Shown in pieces: positions 43,660 through 54,116 of a stretch of 64,000 nucleotides of DNA. Made by a program: the position numbers and the translations under genes. Source of the DNA: Fodinibius sp. Rm-B-1B1-1 (GTDB lineage Bacteria; Bacteroidota; Rhodothermia; Balneolales; Balneolaceae); assembly GCF_038594945.1 (NCBI RefSeq), contig NZ_JBCFYD010000001.1, positions 806,001-870,000 of the forward strand, in the 5' to 3' direction. Under the pieces are notes generated by a model. It was not told where the DNA came from and did not search any database. It was given only the letters and a program-made list of their open reading frames with translations. The stretch's first letter is position 1. Each line of letters opens with the position of its first letter.

Positions 43660-44538
43660 TTACTCAAACAGATATTCACCTGTCCGTTGCATATGCATAA
43701 GCCGCTCCACACGATCTTCGGTATCAGGATGGGTAGAAAACAAACTCATAAAACGACCACCGCTAAACGGGTTTACCGGGAACATATGGGATGTCGATCG
43801 CATAGCTGATTCAGATACTCCGCGCATCGGTATTTGTTCAGCTGCCTTTTCAATACGCTGTAAAGCTGAAGCCAGCTGATTCGGCTGACCACTAATTTCA
43901 GCTCCAACCCGATCGGCCTCGTATTCACGCGTGCGACTAATTGCAGCTTGTAACATCATCGCTGCAATGGGCGCTGTGATTAAAACAATAAGTGCTACCA
44001 GCGGGTTTGATCCACGATCATTTCCTCCCAACGGAATGAAGTAGGCAAACTGTGCCAACATACTCAGCGCACTAACAACCGTAGTAACAATAGTCTGGGT
44101 TAAAATATCCCGGTTTTGGATATGCGCCAACTCATGAGCAATTACACCGCGAAGTTCATTTTCACTAAGTACCCGTACAATCCCTTCTGTAACAGCTACA
44201 GCTGCATTTTCGGGATTACGTCCCGTAGCAAATGCATTGGGCTGTTCTTGGGGGATGATGTATAAAGCCGGCATCGGCAAATCGGCCTTTCGGGCAAGCT
44301 CTTTAACCATATCGTATAACTGCGGATGGGAAGTACGATCTACCTGTTGCGCATCGTACATACGCAGTACCATCTTATCGGACTTCCAATAGCTAAAAAA
44401 GTTCATAGCCATTGCTACAATAAAAGCAATTACCAAACCGGTAGATCCGCCCAAAACCTGTCCCACAAGCATAAACAATACTGCTGCCAGGGTCATCAAA
44501 AAAACCGTACGTAAACTATTCTTATTCATACCCATCAT
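43660..44538 (-). CDS. htpX: Membrane zinc metalloprotease HtpX
   Basis: The 292-residue protein has two N-terminal membrane helices, the zinc motif HELAH in VIAHELAHIQNRD, and a second pair of helices. A later Glu lies in REYEADRVGAEI, the third metal ligand region. The length and these motifs match HtpX, an inner-membrane protease for quality control. Two further in-frame ATGs (44535, 44529) could also be used. It is convergent with the small gene at 43366. Confidence 0.9.
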   Translation of the reverse strand: MMGMNKNSLRTVFLMTLAAVLFMLVGQVLGGSTGLVIAFIVAMAMNFFSYWKSDKMVLRMYDAQQVDRTSHPQLYDMVKELARKADLPMPALYIIPQEQPNAFATGRNPENAAVAVTEGIVRVLSENELRGVIAHELAHIQNRDILTQTIVTTVVSALSMLAQFAYFIPLGGNDRGSNPLVALIVLITAPIAAMMLQAAISRTREYEADRVGAEISGQPNQLASALQRIEKAAEQIPMRGVSESAMRSTSHMFPVNPFSGGRFMSLFSTHPDTEDRVERLMHMQRTGEYLFE

Positions 44539-44692
44539 TATAAATTTTGGCGTTGTTTTTACTCTCTGTTAAACGTAAAAAATTCCGCTTTGTTTTAGTT
44601 TCATGAGCTAATTTTTGTTTTCCGGCACTAAGTTTCCGACACTTCGGAAGTATTGGTCACTTTTTAAAATGATATGATTCTCTCAATCATCT

Positions 44693-46135
44693 ATGCAACA
44701 ACAGATCAAAGAACTTGAACAACAGGCCCGTCAACTTGAAACTTCTGCGAAAGAACGGAGTGCTATGTTTGAAAAGGCCCAAGATTATGGAGAGGATTTC
44801 TTGGAAACGCTTTCCGAGCAATCGGCTTATGTGGATTCGAACTCTATGGGTAAGGGCGTTTACGAACTGCCCTTTGATGAAAACCCTCGGGAGTTTGAAG
44901 AGCTACTGAAAGTTCTACAGTTAGAAGTAGATAAACCGGGCCTCAATCCTGCTTCGGGCAAGCATGCCGGGTACATACCGGGCGGTGGGCTTTATCCCTC
45001 GGCCATTGCCGATTACCTGGCTGCCGTCACTAATCGCTACACTGGTGTTTTCTTTTCGTCGCCCGGCGCCGTACGCATCGAAAATATGTGTATCCGCTGG
45101 ATGAATGATCTCGTCGGCTACCCTGATGGAGCGGCAGGCAACCTTACATCGGGCGGATCACTTGCTAATCTCATTGCGCTTGTTATAGCTCGCGACAATT
45201 CGGGTATTAAAGCAAAGGATTTTGAACGAACCGTCATCTATACTACCCAACAGGTACATCATTGCGTGATAAAAGCCATTAAGTTTGCCGGACTTCGGGA
45301 AGCAACAATTCGTACCATTCCCATGGACGACCGTTTTCGTATGAAAGCCAAGGCACTTGAAGAACAAATTAAAGTGGATAAATCTGATGGACTTATTCCA
45401 CTAACAATCTTTGCATCAGCAGGAACCACGGATCTGGGAGCGGTTGATCCACTCAATGACATTGGCAACATCGCAGATCAGCATAACCTCTGGTTTCATG
45501 TAGATGCAGCATACGGCGGCTTTTTCCTACTTACTAAACACGGAAAAGAAATGATGGCAGGTATTGAAAAATCAGACTCGGCTACCATCGATCCCCATAA
45601 GGGATTGTTCTTGCCGTATGGATCGGGCGCACTACTCGTAAAGGATGGACAAAAATTGTACGACTCCCAGCACATGACGGCCAATTATCTGCAAGATACA
45701 CTTAAAGCTACCGAAGAAGCATCACCCGCTGATCTTTCACCAGAGCTTTCCAAGCACTTTCGGGGATTACGGATGTGGTTGCCGCTTCAGCTTTTTGGAG
45801 TTCAACCCTTCCGTGCCGCGCTGGATGAAAAACTTTTACTGACTCGCTATTTTTATAATAAGATCCAACAGATTGACGGTATTGAAGTTGGACCAAAACC
45901 CGAACTTTCAGTCGCCTTCTTTCGGTACGTACCAGATTCTGACGATGCCAATAAATTCAACAAAAAGCTGGTGAATGAAATCCACCGTGATGGCCGTGTT
46001 TTTTTATCCTCCACTCATATTAATGGAACGGTGTTCCTAAGGGCAGCCGTACTTAACTTTCGCACTCATTTAACAGAAATAGAGCTCATTTTGTCGGTAC
46101 TTCGGGAGAAAATTCAAAAACTGGCAGCGAACTAA
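44693..46135 (+). CDS. Group II PLP-dependent amino acid decarboxylase
   Basis: The 480-residue enzyme has the group II fold. GNLTSGGSLANLIALVIARD lies near residue 150, WFHVDAAYGGFFLLTKHGKE is the PLP/substrate area, and the PLP lysine is K303 in ATIDPHKGLFLPYG. The C-terminal region (SVAFFRYVPDSDDANKFNKK) is typical of aromatic-L-amino-acid and glutamate decarboxylases. It would convert an L-amino acid into its amine. The exact substrate (tyrosine, tryptophan, glutamate, diaminobutyrate) cannot be told by eye. It is monocistronic and convergent with the cyclase gene. Confidence 0.85.
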   Translation: MQQQIKELEQQARQLETSAKERSAMFEKAQDYGEDFLETLSEQSAYVDSNSMGKGVYELPFDENPREFEELLKVLQLEVDKPGLNPASGKHAGYIPGGGLYPSAIADYLAAVTNRYTGVFFSSPGAVRIENMCIRWMNDLVGYPDGAAGNLTSGGSLANLIALVIARDNSGIKAKDFERTVIYTTQQVHHCVIKAIKFAGLREATIRTIPMDDRFRMKAKALEEQIKVDKSDGLIPLTIFASAGTTDLGAVDPLNDIGNIADQHNLWFHVDAAYGGFFLLTKHGKEMMAGIEKSDSATIDPHKGLFLPYGSGALLVKDGQKLYDSQHMTANYLQDTLKATEEASPADLSPELSKHFRGLRMWLPLQLFGVQPFRAALDEKLLLTRYFYNKIQQIDGIEVGPKPELSVAFFRYVPDSDDANKFNKKLVNEIHRDGRVFLSSTHINGTVFLRAAVLNFRTHLTEIELILSVLREKIQKLAAN

Positions 46136-46163
46136 TATCACCGGTGAATTTTAAACACTTATT

Positions 46164-48134
46164 TTAACCTACCGGAGTAGTCAATGAAATATCTTGAACA
46201 TCATGGATATTAAGCTGGCTTAGCAATTCATCATAACGGGGATCATCTTTTATTTCATCCCAAACAGGATCTGCTAATATAAAATAGAACTTGCCAATCC
46301 TATCATCAGCGGCACGTTTTAAATAAAAGAAAACCTCATCTATTTTTTTCATCCCCAAAAATATCAATGCAATATCTACCGGTGATGCAATATAAGAATC
46401 GCTGACGTCCCCAAGCTGTAGCTCTTCCAAAAAATGTTTAGCCATTTCATGCATCCCTAACCGCGCTGAAATATACCCCAAGTGAGGAATATTCCTCTGC
46501 TCTTGTGAAACGAGCTTTTGATAATTCTCGAATGCTTTGTGCGCTTTTTTAAGCTGATTCATTGCCACAAATGTCCATCCTTTTCCCTCGATAGCAGGTA
46601 AAAATACCGAGTCAAGGCCAAGAGTATAATTATACTGCTCCAGAGCTTCGGCATATCGATTGTTGATATAGTAAGCTCGGGCTAATTCTGCATTATAAAG
46701 CGTGTTAGTAGGCTCCAAGACCAAAGCCTGTTCCATCCAAAGCAAGCTCAAATGCTTTTTACCAAGCATATTCAAAAATAAAAAGTAAAAGTAACAAGTT
46801 TCGGCATCGGCCTTTTCTTCTATGGCCCGGGCAAACCAGTCATTTGCCTCATCATAATCATGAGTTTGCAATGCAATAGAAATCCCTTTAATCGCTTGCC
46901 CGATATCGTTATCTGGCTCCAGGTCTAACACCTGATGTACATGTTCTTCGGTCTTTCTATATGCTCGCTGCGGTGACATTTGTCCCAAAATTCCCAAAAA
47001 GAGAAAACACTTAGCCAGTCCTAATTGAGGTCGAATATCATTGGGATTGATATCGACTGCCGTATTAAATAAGCTCATGGCTTTGCGAATAGAAGAAACC
47101 GTATACTTTTGAAGCTCAAAATTGCCCTCCAAATAGCTCTCATACCCCTCATCAGTGTTAGAGGTCGGGGTGGAAAACTGGTCTTCTTCAGGTGTCGTAT
47201 CCTCAAAAGAACGCCTTATTTTTTGTAGAATCTCTCCCGTTAATCCATCCTGAATTTCAAAAATATCTTTTAGATGCCGTTCGTAAGTTTCCGACCATAA
47301 ATGAAATCCGCCGCTCGTTTCAATAAGCTGAGCCGTAACCCGAATCTTATCTTTATTTTTACGTACGCTTCCTTCAAGTACGTGGCTGACCATTAACTTT
47401 TCACCAATGGTCCGAACATCTTCATTACGTCCTTTATAAGAAAAAACTGAAGTCCGTGAAGTAACATCGAGCTGTTCCATTTTCGTCAGCCCATTGATAA
47501 GTTCTTCAGTTAATCCATCTCCAAAATAATCAAATCCTTTTTCATCACTCATATTTACAAAGGGCAGAACAGCAATACGGTCTTTCCGTCTCCCACTTTT
47601 TGCTTTTATTTCCCTTGCTGAGGGCACATTAATCCCCTCATTTGCAATCGCGAATATTGAAATAGGCTGCTTAACATTTTTAATATCAAAAACTCCCAGC
47701 TCTTTCGTCTGAATATTCCGATGGTTTTTTATCTCATCTAATACTTTTTGTGATATAAGAATCCCCCCGGAAACAGCCATCTCTTCTAATCGCGATGCTA
47801 TATTGACGGCATCCCCATATACATCTTCATTATCATATACGACATCTCCTATATGAATACCTATACGCATTGGCAGAAAGGGATCAACCAGCTCCTCCTG
47901 AATTTTTATGCCACACCTGACTGCATTATAAGCACTGCTGAAAATAGTTAGTGCCCCATCACCGTAGTAATGTAGTACCTTGCCATCAAATTCTTTCGCC
48001 CCCTCTCGAAGCACCTGACGCTGCCGTTCCTTTTGTTCGTTTGCATTTTCTTCGTCCTCCTGCATCATAGCCGTGTAGCCAACAATGTCAGTAAACATCA
48101 CAGCCGCAAGCAGACGAGTAGTTTTAGCGCCCAT
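46164..48134 (-). CDS. Class III nucleotide cyclase with TolB-like and TPR domains
   Basis: The 656-residue protein begins with a class III cyclase domain: AVMFTDIVGYTAMMQEDEEN with the first metal Asp, YYGDGALTIF with the second, and DVYGDAVNIASRLEEMA. The middle is a TolB-like/COG5616 domain (RIAVLPFVNMSDEKGFDYFG), and the end has at least six TPR repeats (EALEQYNYTLGLDSVFLPAI is one). There is no membrane helix. Such proteins form cAMP or cGMP in response to protein-protein contacts. The key metal Asps look intact. The TetR gene is next on the same strand but about 130 bases away. Confidence 0.85.
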   Translation of the reverse strand: MGAKTTRLLAAVMFTDIVGYTAMMQEDEENANEQKERQRQVLREGAKEFDGKVLHYYGDGALTIFSSAYNAVRCGIKIQEELVDPFLPMRIGIHIGDVVYDNEDVYGDAVNIASRLEEMAVSGGILISQKVLDEIKNHRNIQTKELGVFDIKNVKQPISIFAIANEGINVPSAREIKAKSGRRKDRIAVLPFVNMSDEKGFDYFGDGLTEELINGLTKMEQLDVTSRTSVFSYKGRNEDVRTIGEKLMVSHVLEGSVRKNKDKIRVTAQLIETSGGFHLWSETYERHLKDIFEIQDGLTGEILQKIRRSFEDTTPEEDQFSTPTSNTDEGYESYLEGNFELQKYTVSSIRKAMSLFNTAVDINPNDIRPQLGLAKCFLFLGILGQMSPQRAYRKTEEHVHQVLDLEPDNDIGQAIKGISIALQTHDYDEANDWFARAIEEKADAETCYFYFLFLNMLGKKHLSLLWMEQALVLEPTNTLYNAELARAYYINNRYAEALEQYNYTLGLDSVFLPAIEGKGWTFVAMNQLKKAHKAFENYQKLVSQEQRNIPHLGYISARLGMHEMAKHFLEELQLGDVSDSYIASPVDIALIFLGMKKIDEVFFYLKRAADDRIGKFYFILADPVWDEIKDDPRYDELLSQLNIHDVQDISLTTPVG

Positions 48135-48267
48135 AATAGCCGTTTATTATTTTAGTCCCGAGTAATTTCTGGAGACTCTTTCAGGACTTTAATAATATAT
48201 AAAGCTCTATTTAAATGTCAGACAAATTGTATTAATTTTTTCTGAAGTTAATCCAACCTACAATCTA

Positions 48268-48879
48268 TTAAGCGGTCAACCAATTAAAAACCGTATCCAA
48301 AATAACCCCTTTCCTATTTTGGGACATATCTCCTTGAACATCTCTTTTATTAGAATCAAATATTGATTCATGAATGGGGCCTGCAAGAGCTGGATAGTAA
48401 CAAAGAGCAAAGATATTCATTAGTAAATCATGCACCGTTACCGACGCAACCTGATAGTTTGAAGCAGCCTTATTCAACTCCGCCTCAAAATCTGACAACT
48501 CCAACTTAACCTTATCGTTAATAATAGGTTGCAGCCACTCAGATTTTCTCCTGCTCTCGGTAATTACAAATGAAAGAACTTGTGGATCTTCATCTGCTTT
48601 TTGCAAACAGTGTTCTACCAGCATCTCAATTTTTTTGAGCAACGGTAGCTCCTCAGCAAAAATATTATTGAGCTCACAATATATTTCATCCACAGATTCT
48701 TTATACACATGCTCAAATAGTTCGCGCTTCGTATTAAAATAATAATGGATCATAGCCTTGGTAACCCCAATATGCTCGGCAATATTGTGGAGGCGGGCTC
48801 CCTCATAACCATGAACCAAGAACTCTTTGCGAGATGCTTCTATAATTTCCTGCCGGGTACTTTTAGCTGATTCACTCAT
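48268..48879 (-). CDS. TetR family transcriptional regulator
   Basis: The 203-residue protein has the TetR DNA-binding domain at residues 5-55 (RQEIIEASRKEFLVHGYEGA, then IGVTKAMIHYYFNTKRELFE) and a helical C-terminal ligand domain. The upstream region has an imperfect TTAG...CTAA palindrome at 48892-48912 that may be its operator. It diverges from the nfeD gene at 49121, but a link with it is only possible. Ligand and regulon are unknown. Confidence 0.85.
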   Translation of the reverse strand: MSESAKSTRQEIIEASRKEFLVHGYEGARLHNIAEHIGVTKAMIHYYFNTKRELFEHVYKESVDEIYCELNNIFAEELPLLKKIEMLVEHCLQKADEDPQVLSFVITESRRKSEWLQPIINDKVKLELSDFEAELNKAASNYQVASVTVHDLLMNIFALCYYPALAGPIHESIFDSNKRDVQGDMSQNRKGVILDTVFNWLTA

Positions 48880-49120
48880 AGAACTAAACAGTTAGTCAGT
48901 ATTTTGGTCTAACCTAATTGATATTTAATGAAACAGCAAAACATTAATTAGGCAGTTAGCTCGGACATACATAAGAATAATAGAACAACAGTTTTATATC
49001 ATAGTTATGTTTTCATATCTAAATGATGTTTGTTTGTGTATTGGTCACTTATTTTTCAACATGCTAGTATTCTACGCAACTTGATATTGTTTCTGACATG
49101 CTTTTTGATAACTTTATGAT

Positions 49121-50464
49121 ATGAAACGATTAATTGCTCTTACATTTTTCATATTACTTATCTCTGGCACGGCCAGCCAGGCAGACACACCTATGTCAAG
49201 ATCAGTCCAAGATTCGGCCCGCTCAGATACCTTACAACAGCAACCGGTTGTTACAATGATTTCGGTAGAAGGGTCTATTTCTCCTACAACAACCAACTAT
49301 ATTAATCGGGGGATCAAAACTGCCAGGGAGCAAGGAGCCGAACTTCTTATTATACAGTTAGATACTCCGGGCGGATTGCTGGAATCTACCAAAAATATTG
49401 TTCAGGCTTTTCTCGAATCAGATGACTTACCGATTGTCGTATATGTTGCACCAGAAGGTGCACGAGCAGCCAGTGCCGGCACCTTTATTACCATGGCCGC
49501 CCACATAGCCGCGATGGCTCCCACTACCACAATCGGAGCTGCTTCACCGGTACAGATGGGCGGGCAAACCGACTCGGTAATGCAGAAGAAAATCTTTAAT
49601 TATTCCGAAAGTTTTATCGAAAGCATTGCTAACCGTCGCGACCGCAATGCCGAATGGGCGATATCCGCTGTACGTGATGGAGAATCCATTACTGCTGACG
49701 AAGCACTTGAGTTAAATGTTATCGATCTTATTGCTAACGACCGGAATACTCTACTCCAAGAACTTGACGGACAGGTAATCAACGGCGATACGCTGACAAC
49801 TCAAAATGCTACGATAACGGAAATTCCTACCAATCTTGCCGAACAGTTTTTAGGTTTTATCATGCGTCCCGAAGTTATGCTAATACTCACCATGATTGCT
49901 ATCTATGGCATTATCGGAGAGGTAACCAATCCCGGTGCTATCGTCCCTGGCGTAGCAGGTGTAATTGCCCTTGTATTGGTATTGTACGCCTCAGCTGCTA
50001 TGCCTATAAACATTGCTGGTTTTGCTCTTATCGGATTGGCAATTATCCTGTTTATCGCCGAAGCATTTACCCCCACTTTTGGCCTCCTTATTGCCGGGGG
50101 ATCTGTTTCCTTTTTCTTGGGAGCACTCATGCTTTTTCAGGATCTTCCCGAATCGATGGAGCTTTCATGGGCTTGGCTCGTTCCAGCAACAATACTAACA
50201 GCCCTCTTTTTCGTTTGGATTGTTACCGAAGGTATTCGAGCCCAGTTTACCGAAAGTAAAACTGGGAAGCATGCTATGGTTGGCAAACGGGCGGAGGTCG
50301 TTGATAAAATCGACAATCACCATGGAAAGGTTTTTGTGAGCGGTGAATATTGGGATGCCACCAGCGATGACACTATTGAAGAGGGCGAAGAGTGCGAAAT
50401 CGTAGAAGTGGAGGGACTTAAAATGAGGGTAAAACCTGTAACGAATTCTTCAAACACAGCATAA
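49121..50464 (+). CDS. NfeD-type membrane serine protease
   Basis: The 447-residue protein has a signal peptide and a ClpP-like serine protease domain at about residues 45-230. The nucleophile is in ARAASAGTFITMAAHIAAMA and the Lys dyad region is MQKKIFNYSESFIESIANRR. Four membrane helices at about 250-370 and a C-terminal OB-fold NfeD domain (KHAMVGKRAEVVDKIDNHHG) follow. The slipin gene downstream encodes its usual substrate and partner. Together they form the stomatin/STOPP operon conserved in many prokaryotes, 44 bases apart. Confidence 0.9.
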   Translation: MKRLIALTFFILLISGTASQADTPMSRSVQDSARSDTLQQQPVVTMISVEGSISPTTTNYINRGIKTAREQGAELLIIQLDTPGGLLESTKNIVQAFLESDDLPIVVYVAPEGARAASAGTFITMAAHIAAMAPTTTIGAASPVQMGGQTDSVMQKKIFNYSESFIESIANRRDRNAEWAISAVRDGESITADEALELNVIDLIANDRNTLLQELDGQVINGDTLTTQNATITEIPTNLAEQFLGFIMRPEVMLILTMIAIYGIIGEVTNPGAIVPGVAGVIALVLVLYASAAMPINIAGFALIGLAIILFIAEAFTPTFGLLIAGGSVSFFLGALMLFQDLPESMELSWAWLVPATILTALFFVWIVTEGIRAQFTESKTGKHAMVGKRAEVVDKIDNHHGKVFVSGEYWDATSDDTIEEGEECEIVEVEGLKMRVKPVTNSSNTA

Positions 50465-50508
50465 CACTTTATTTAATAGTATTAACCAATCCCTAAAAAC
50501 GAGGCTTT

Positions 50509-51342
50509 ATGGAAAGTTCGAACCAATTTTTTGATATGATTACCTGGATAGTCACTATTGCGGTTTTGGCCGCGATACTGCTTCCGCAGATTTTTAAAAT
50601 TCTCCGGGAATATGAACGTGCCGTTGTATTTCGGCTTGGAAAATTTCATAAAACCAAAGGCCCTGGCCTTATCATGCTGATTCCCTTCATTGATAAAATT
50701 GAGCGCGTTGACCTACGGGTATTAACCATAAACGTAGACCGGCAAGAGGTTATCACCAAAGACAATGTAACAGTACATGTGGATGCTATTACTTTTTTCC
50801 GGGTTATCGACGCCGAGGCGGCGACCATCCAGGTTGAGAAATATATTCATGCCACTTCTATGCTGGCACAAACCACTCTACGTAGCATTGTAGGCCAGGT
50901 AGAACTCGACGAATTACTGGCAGAGCGTGATAAAGTCAATAAAAATATTCAGGAAATTATTGATCGGCAGACCGACCCCTGGGGCATCAAGGTGGTATCG
51001 GTAGAAGTCCGTGATGTCGTCTTACCCGAGAATATGAAACGCGCAATGGCACGTCAGGCCGAAACCGAACGAGATCGTCGTGCAAAAGTCATTAATGCCG
51101 AAGGGGAATTTCAGGCCGCCGAACGCCTCGTTGAAGCTGCTACCATGATGAAACAAGCACCTATGGCTCTGCAACTTCGTTTCCTACAAACGATGAGTGA
51201 TATTAGCGAAGAAAATACGACATTCGCTTTCTTACCGCTGCCCATGGAAATGCTTGAGGTTTTCAAAAATATGTCTGGCGTTGAATTGCCCCCGCAGGTA
51301 GGGGATAATCCCGACAATGATAACGGTGATGATAATTCATAA
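50509..51342 (+). CDS. Slipin (SPFH/stomatin family)
   Basis: The 277-residue protein has an N-terminal hydrophobic helix, then the SPFH signature YERAVVFRLGKFHKTKGPGL with DVVLPENMKRAMARQAETER, and the helical C-terminal region typical of slipins. It is a membrane-organising scaffold that is cleaved by its partner NfeD protease, encoded directly upstream. The family is conserved as an operon, and that arrangement is seen here. A terminator follows 26 bases after the stop. Confidence 0.9.
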   Translation: MESSNQFFDMITWIVTIAVLAAILLPQIFKILREYERAVVFRLGKFHKTKGPGLIMLIPFIDKIERVDLRVLTINVDRQEVITKDNVTVHVDAITFFRVIDAEAATIQVEKYIHATSMLAQTTLRSIVGQVELDELLAERDKVNKNIQEIIDRQTDPWGIKVVSVEVRDVVLPENMKRAMARQAETERDRRAKVINAEGEFQAAERLVEAATMMKQAPMALQLRFLQTMSDISEENTTFAFLPLPMEMLEVFKNMSGVELPPQVGDNPDNDNGDDNS

Positions 51343-51367
51343 TCGAAGGTAAAAACGCATTGCCATT

Positions 51368-51404
51368 GGGGGGCTGTTTTCTGAAACAGCGCCCCCTTTT
51401 ATTT
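51368..51404 (+). terminator. Terminator of the nfeD-slipin operon
   Basis: GGGGGCTGTTT (51369-51379) pairs with AAACAGCGCCCCC around a short loop, with one bulged G, and is followed by TTTTATTTT. It marks the end of the nfeD-slipin transcript. Confidence 0.8.
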
Positions 51405-51446
51405 TGGGATAGCTGTAGTAATACCTTGCCACCCAACACCACTAAT

Positions 51447-52469
51447 TTATTTCTGCCCTACCATTCTTTTAAACAACCGATTCCACATTTCGGTACGCAT
51501 ATCAAAACTGGGTTCAAACTGTTCAAATCCTGTTACGCGTGTTGAATCACCATTAAACTCCAGGCGATAATTCCATACAAAAGGAGCATCACCATCGGTA
51601 AGCCAAAGATCGGAGCGACCAAAGCGTAAATCATGAACAATAAGCTCACTGCCAATTTTATCAGCGGCATAATAACCACGCGAAAACCAGATCAATCGCT
51701 CTACAGGCAACTGATCATCAAATGGTTTCAGCAGTTTTTTATTTTGAGGAATAGATTTAAATTCGATCTGTCGATTATCATCAAAAACAGAATACAACCC
51801 TACATACAACGTATCTTGGGATTCCGCATAACCATTCCACAGCAAAATATTTAAGGGCGAAGGGGTCGTCATAAATTGCTCGGGAGCAATATTCTGCTTC
51901 ACAAAGTTTTCTTGAAACACATTATTTACGTGATGTTTTATTCCAAAACCCAGTAACAGATAAAAAGTACTAATCCCAATGCCAATCCAGTTTGCCAAAG
52001 ACCTCGCTTTGGAATGACGATTCAGAAATAAGGCTGTTATCACCCCGCCCAACAAAGGCAGGGTATATAAAGGATCAATAATAAAGATAGAATTAAAGCT
52101 GAGAGAATAGTTACTAAACGGTTGAAAAACCTGAGTGCCATAGCTCGTGCAAACGTCAATAAAAATATGTGTCAGTACCACCCAAAACACCAACCACAAC
52201 CATTGTTTCCAAGAGGCACTACCTTTAACGTAGCGATGCAGTACCCATCCTAAAATAGGTGCAACAGCAACGACAAAAAATAAGGAGTGTGTAATCCCAC
52301 GATGAATAGCTAAGGCCTGAACTTCCGATACGAAAGGAGAGGCCAGCACATCTAAATCTGGCATAACACCCAAGGCCGCTCCCCAGAAAGCTGCTTTATT
52401 TCCAATCTTCGTTCCCAAAACAGCCTCTCCGACTGCGGCGCCCAATGTGAGTTGTGTAACGGTATCCAT
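51447..52469 (-). CDS. Membrane-bound metal-dependent hydrolase (YdjM family)
   Basis: The 340-residue protein has an N-terminal DxT-like start (MDTVTQLTLGAAVGEAVLGT) and the signature HRGITHSLFFVVAVAPILG at residues 50-70. Several membrane helices follow, with WVVLTHIFIDVCTSYGTQVF near 130. This matches the LexA-binding, inner-membrane metal-dependent hydrolase family. The conserved His and Asp residues of the motif are present. It is transcribed alone, and the reaction is unknown. Confidence 0.75.
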   Translation of the reverse strand: MDTVTQLTLGAAVGEAVLGTKIGNKAAFWGAALGVMPDLDVLASPFVSEVQALAIHRGITHSLFFVVAVAPILGWVLHRYVKGSASWKQWLWLVFWVVLTHIFIDVCTSYGTQVFQPFSNYSLSFNSIFIIDPLYTLPLLGGVITALFLNRHSKARSLANWIGIGISTFYLLLGFGIKHHVNNVFQENFVKQNIAPEQFMTTPSPLNILLWNGYAESQDTLYVGLYSVFDDNRQIEFKSIPQNKKLLKPFDDQLPVERLIWFSRGYYAADKIGSELIVHDLRFGRSDLWLTDGDAPFVWNYRLEFNGDSTRVTGFEQFEPSFDMRTEMWNRLFKRMVGQK

Positions 52470-52758
52470 CTATAGAAATATAATTTAAAATCTGTCGATA
52501 AAGTATGCACAGGTATTAGACGATAACAAGCTTGAATATCGTAGTTATTTGTTAATCCTTTTCAACATATAAAACAGCTACGATCCGCAAATGCTCATCA
52601 TTTTCCTAACTGCTTAAACGTTCAGATTTCCTTCAAAATCATGTAGTAAATTAGTCCGTAATAAAGTATAACATCCTATTACATTTTATAATGAACATTT
52701 CGGTTAATTTTTTGATTGTATCATTATGATCCGTAAACAAGAATTTCAGTTCTCATTT

Positions 52759-54087
52759 ATGAAGCTCCCCCTATTAAAAAAGTTATTCTATTTATCATCA
52801 ATACTATTTTTATCAGTCATAATCATTTCATGCTCGAGTGATTCCGAATCATCAGAGGGTCCTGCAATGGGTAATCCATCTGCCTCTGTTCCATCAGTTG
52901 AAGCAGTAAAATCTCGTCTCGGCACGTTGCCTCTTTCTGAACGGCTGAGCGGAACCGTCTATGCCAAAAACCAAGTCGCCTTGTATCCCGAAATTTCAGG
53001 AAAAATTGCGACTGTTCATGTTCAGAATGGGCAATATGTTGAGGAAGGGGATCCGATAGTCTCACTTGCCGATAATCAATACCGTGAACAAGTTCAACAG
53101 GCAAGGGCAAATATGCGGATTAACGAGGCCCGCCTCAAACAAGCCAAAGCCCGTTACAGCGAACTGGAGGCACAATATAAACGAACCAAACAATTAAGCG
53201 ACCGAGAACTATCAAGTGAACTGGAACTTGAAACTATTCAAGCTCAAATGAGTTCGGCTGAAGCGGATGTGGAACTGGCTGAAGCCCAACTCGATCAGGC
53301 ACAGTCAAGCTTAGAGGAACAACAAGATTTACTTTCGAAAACAGTCATCAAAGCTCCCATTTCGGGAACGGTTGGTCAACGCAATGCAGAAACCGGGATG
53401 CAAGTTAATAGCAGCACCCAACTATTTACTATTGGTGACCTCAGCAACCTGCGGGTAGAAGTTGTGCTTACCGATCAGATGCTCGACAATATCGAAGTTG
53501 GACAAACCGCCCATGTTTATACTGGGTCAAATGCCAACAACAGCGATTACATAAAAGCCGAACTATCAAGAATTTCTCCCTTCCTAAATAACGTCACCCG
53601 AAGTACCGAGGGGGAAATTGATATTTCAAATGGCAATAATAAGTTACGCCCGGGAATGTTTGTTCCCGTTGATATCCTTTATGGTGAAAGCCAGCAAGCC
53701 ACTATAGTTCCAACAAGCGCTGTTTATAACGATCCAACAACAGGAGAAGATGGCGTATTTGTTGCTACCTCCCTGGGGTCTGAAATACAGCCGCCCGAAC
53801 AGGTTGACCCTGAAAATCCCCCGCCGCTTACCGAACCAACCGAAATACAGTTTAAGCCAGTAGATGTTATCGCCGAAGGGCGAATGGAGGTTGGTATTTC
53901 AGGAGTTGACCCCGGTAGTTGGATTGTTACTGTTGGCCAAAATCTGTTAGCCCAGGGAAGTGAACAAGCCAGAGTACGCACAAGCTCCTGGGAACGTATT
54001 TTAGCACTTCAAGGCCTACAACGACAAGATTTATTGCAACATGTGTTAGACCGTGAGGGTAACCTCAATGACTCTGCGAGACAATAA
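52759..54087 (+). CDS. RND efflux periplasmic adaptor, lipoprotein
   Basis: From the ATG at 52759 (442 residues) the protein has a signal peptide and a lipobox, SVIIISC. It is followed by the membrane fusion protein architecture: a biotinyl-like strand (GKIATVHVQNGQYVEEGDPI), a helical hairpin at about 100-190 (INEARLKQAKARYSELEAQY), and the second half of the lipoyl domain (TVIKAPISGTVGQRNAETGM) with a beta barrel. It bridges the inner-membrane RND pump encoded next to an outer membrane channel. A longer frame starts at 52726, but it would move the signal peptide inwards. An outer-membrane TolC-like gene is not visible in the window. Confidence 0.9.
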   Translation: MKLPLLKKLFYLSSILFLSVIIISCSSDSESSEGPAMGNPSASVPSVEAVKSRLGTLPLSERLSGTVYAKNQVALYPEISGKIATVHVQNGQYVEEGDPIVSLADNQYREQVQQARANMRINEARLKQAKARYSELEAQYKRTKQLSDRELSSELELETIQAQMSSAEADVELAEAQLDQAQSSLEEQQDLLSKTVIKAPISGTVGQRNAETGMQVNSSTQLFTIGDLSNLRVEVVLTDQMLDNIEVGQTAHVYTGSNANNSDYIKAELSRISPFLNNVTRSTEGEIDISNGNNKLRPGMFVPVDILYGESQQATIVPTSAVYNDPTTGEDGVFVATSLGSEIQPPEQVDPENPPPLTEPTEIQFKPVDVIAEGRMEVGISGVDPGSWIVTVGQNLLAQGSEQARVRTSSWERILALQGLQRQDLLQHVLDREGNLNDSARQ

Positions 54088-54116
54088 TTTTTATTCCCTA
54101 TTGACCACCTAACGCT

